From JAVEYA01 sp034003745 (GTDB lineage Bacteria; Bacillota; Peptococcia; DRI-13; PHAD01), in assembly GCA_034003745.1 (NCBI GenBank), contig JAVEYA010000113.1, positions 1-6,790 of the forward strand: a stretch of 6,790 nt of DNA. The letters run 5' to 3'. Positions 6,133-6,790 of this stretch are shown here, one piece after another. Every line of letters begins with the position of its first letter. Positions within the stretch are counted from its first letter, which is position 1. The position numbers and the translations under genes were made by a program. The notes beneath the pieces are model-generated. The model did no database searches. It had not been told where the DNA came from and was given only the letters and a program-made list of their open reading frames with translations.

Positions 6133-6790
6133 TTAAACTTCGGTTTTCCTGTTTTCCCATTTATCCGCGAGGATAAACAGTACGGCGATTAATAAGAGCT
6201 GTACGGCTACCGCTCCAAACCAGCCAAAAATATCGGGTAAAAAGACCGTGGGGCCTTTGACGATAAAGTTTAATTTCCACCAGCCAAAATCATGGGCTGC
6301 CCACAAGGAACCAACTATAAAGAAGAACAGGGAAAGGATCTGCATGATAAAGCCTTCGCCGACCCGCATCAGCGTTCCCGAAGCGCAGCCTCCGGCAATA
6401 ACCATACCGATGCCGAAAATAAAGGCGCCCACGGCGGTAGCCAGGCTGATCGGGACAACAAAGCTTTGTCCGGGAATAGGCAGCCCCTTGAGGTAAGCGC
6501 CGTATTTGATGGCGGTGAATCCTATGGTAGTGAGGGCGAAAGCGATTAACACAGCACGGGTAACACTGGTGCTGCCTGTTAAGGCCGGATCCCGCATGGA
6601 TGCGGTAAAACAAAAGCGCGATTTTTGCAGGATGAATCCGAAGCAGGAGCCGATCAACCAGAACAGACTAAGATAAGGCGATTTGGGAGCCAGGTAAATA
6701 CCAAAGGCAATCATCAGGTCGAACAAAGCGATACCAATGGGTACCTGGTTCTTTTTCGCCTTTTTCTTCGTTCCCGTTTTCGTACGGGAA
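6133..6790 (-). CDS. YeeE/YedE (TsuA-like) transporter, N-terminal half (5' end outside window)
   Basis: At least 218 residues of a membrane protein equivalent to the first half of YeeE/YedE transporters. The frame stays open to the right edge; the TTG at 6726 is an internal Leu, since the preceding Lys-rich stretch and VPIGIALFDL read on as a normal cytosolic lead and first helix. Counted from the window edge, hydrophobic segments are at about 16-33, 40-57, 76-97, 113-132, 147-165 and 186-208. Two family motifs are intact: GFILQKSRFCFTASMRD (51-67, Cys60) and GIGMVIAGGCASGTLMRVGEG (Cys135 within GGC). These, with the cysteine of the other half, form the proposed relay for thiosulfate in TsuA. 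The stop is 41 bases before the TusA-like start. Probably first or early in the operon; the promoter is outside. Confidence 0.9.
   Translation of the reverse strand, partial: SRTKTGTKKKAKKNQVPIGIALFDLMIAFGIYLAPKSPYLSLFWLIGSCFGFILQKSRFCFTASMRDPALTGSTSVTRAVLIAFALTTIGFTAIKYGAYLKGLPIPGQSFVVPISLATAVGAFIFGIGMVIAGGCASGTLMRVGEGFIMQILSLFFFIVGSLWAAHDFGWWKLNFIVKGPTVFLPDIFGWFGAVAVQLLLIAVLFILADKWENRKTEV

Noticed and set aside
6771..6790. 7-bp inverted repeat TTCCCGT / ACGGGAA at the right edge
   Set aside because: It lies in the coding frame of the transporter N-half, encodes its Lys-rich lead and has no T-run; the window ends there, so nothing more can be judged.

Overview
The window carries two complete or nearly complete operons that converge on a short intergenic region at about 3840-4050. 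Moderate GC content, strong AAGGAGG-type ribosome binding sites, a TTG start, and a sodium-pumping decarboxylase next to a split sulfur-transport operon all point to an anaerobic member of the Bacillota. A propionate-forming Negativicutes-like or propionate-metabolising Clostridia-like host fits best. The lineage is inferred from gene content, not from a marker gene.

The plus-strand operon (1-3839) is the end of a methylmalonyl-CoA pathway cluster. It holds the 3' end of a methylmalonyl-CoA epimerase gene, then mmdA (carboxyltransferase), mmdD (membrane-anchored delta subunit), mmdC (biotin carrier with an Ala/Pro linker) and mmdB (the membrane beta subunit that decarboxylates carboxybiotin and exports Na+). 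Together they turn (R)- into (S)-methylmalonyl-CoA, decarboxylate it to propionyl-CoA and conserve the energy as a sodium gradient. The order A-D-C-B has no room for the extra small mmdE known from Veillonella. The promoter lies upstream of the window.

The intergenic region (3840-4050) holds a GC-rich terminator for the mmd operon, a small GC-rich hairpin, and a perfect 19-bp inverted repeat with T-runs on both strands that can stop transcription from both sides.

The minus-strand operon (6790 down to 4051) reads: N-terminal half of a YeeE/YedE (TsuA-like) sulfur-compound transporter, cut by the window end; a TusA-family sulfur carrier; the C-terminal half of the YeeE/YedE transporter; and a thioredoxin-reductase-like flavoprotein fused to a C-terminal thioredoxin-fold domain. 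The genes are tightly spaced and are read as one unit. The inferred job is uptake of thiosulfate or another sulfane-sulfur compound, hand-over to the TusA cysteine, and reduction or release by the flavoprotein. The flavoprotein is the most unusual gene: its fused thioredoxin domain has DPKC where CGPC is expected, and its nucleotide domain lacks the HRRxxxR motif that marks NADPH use.
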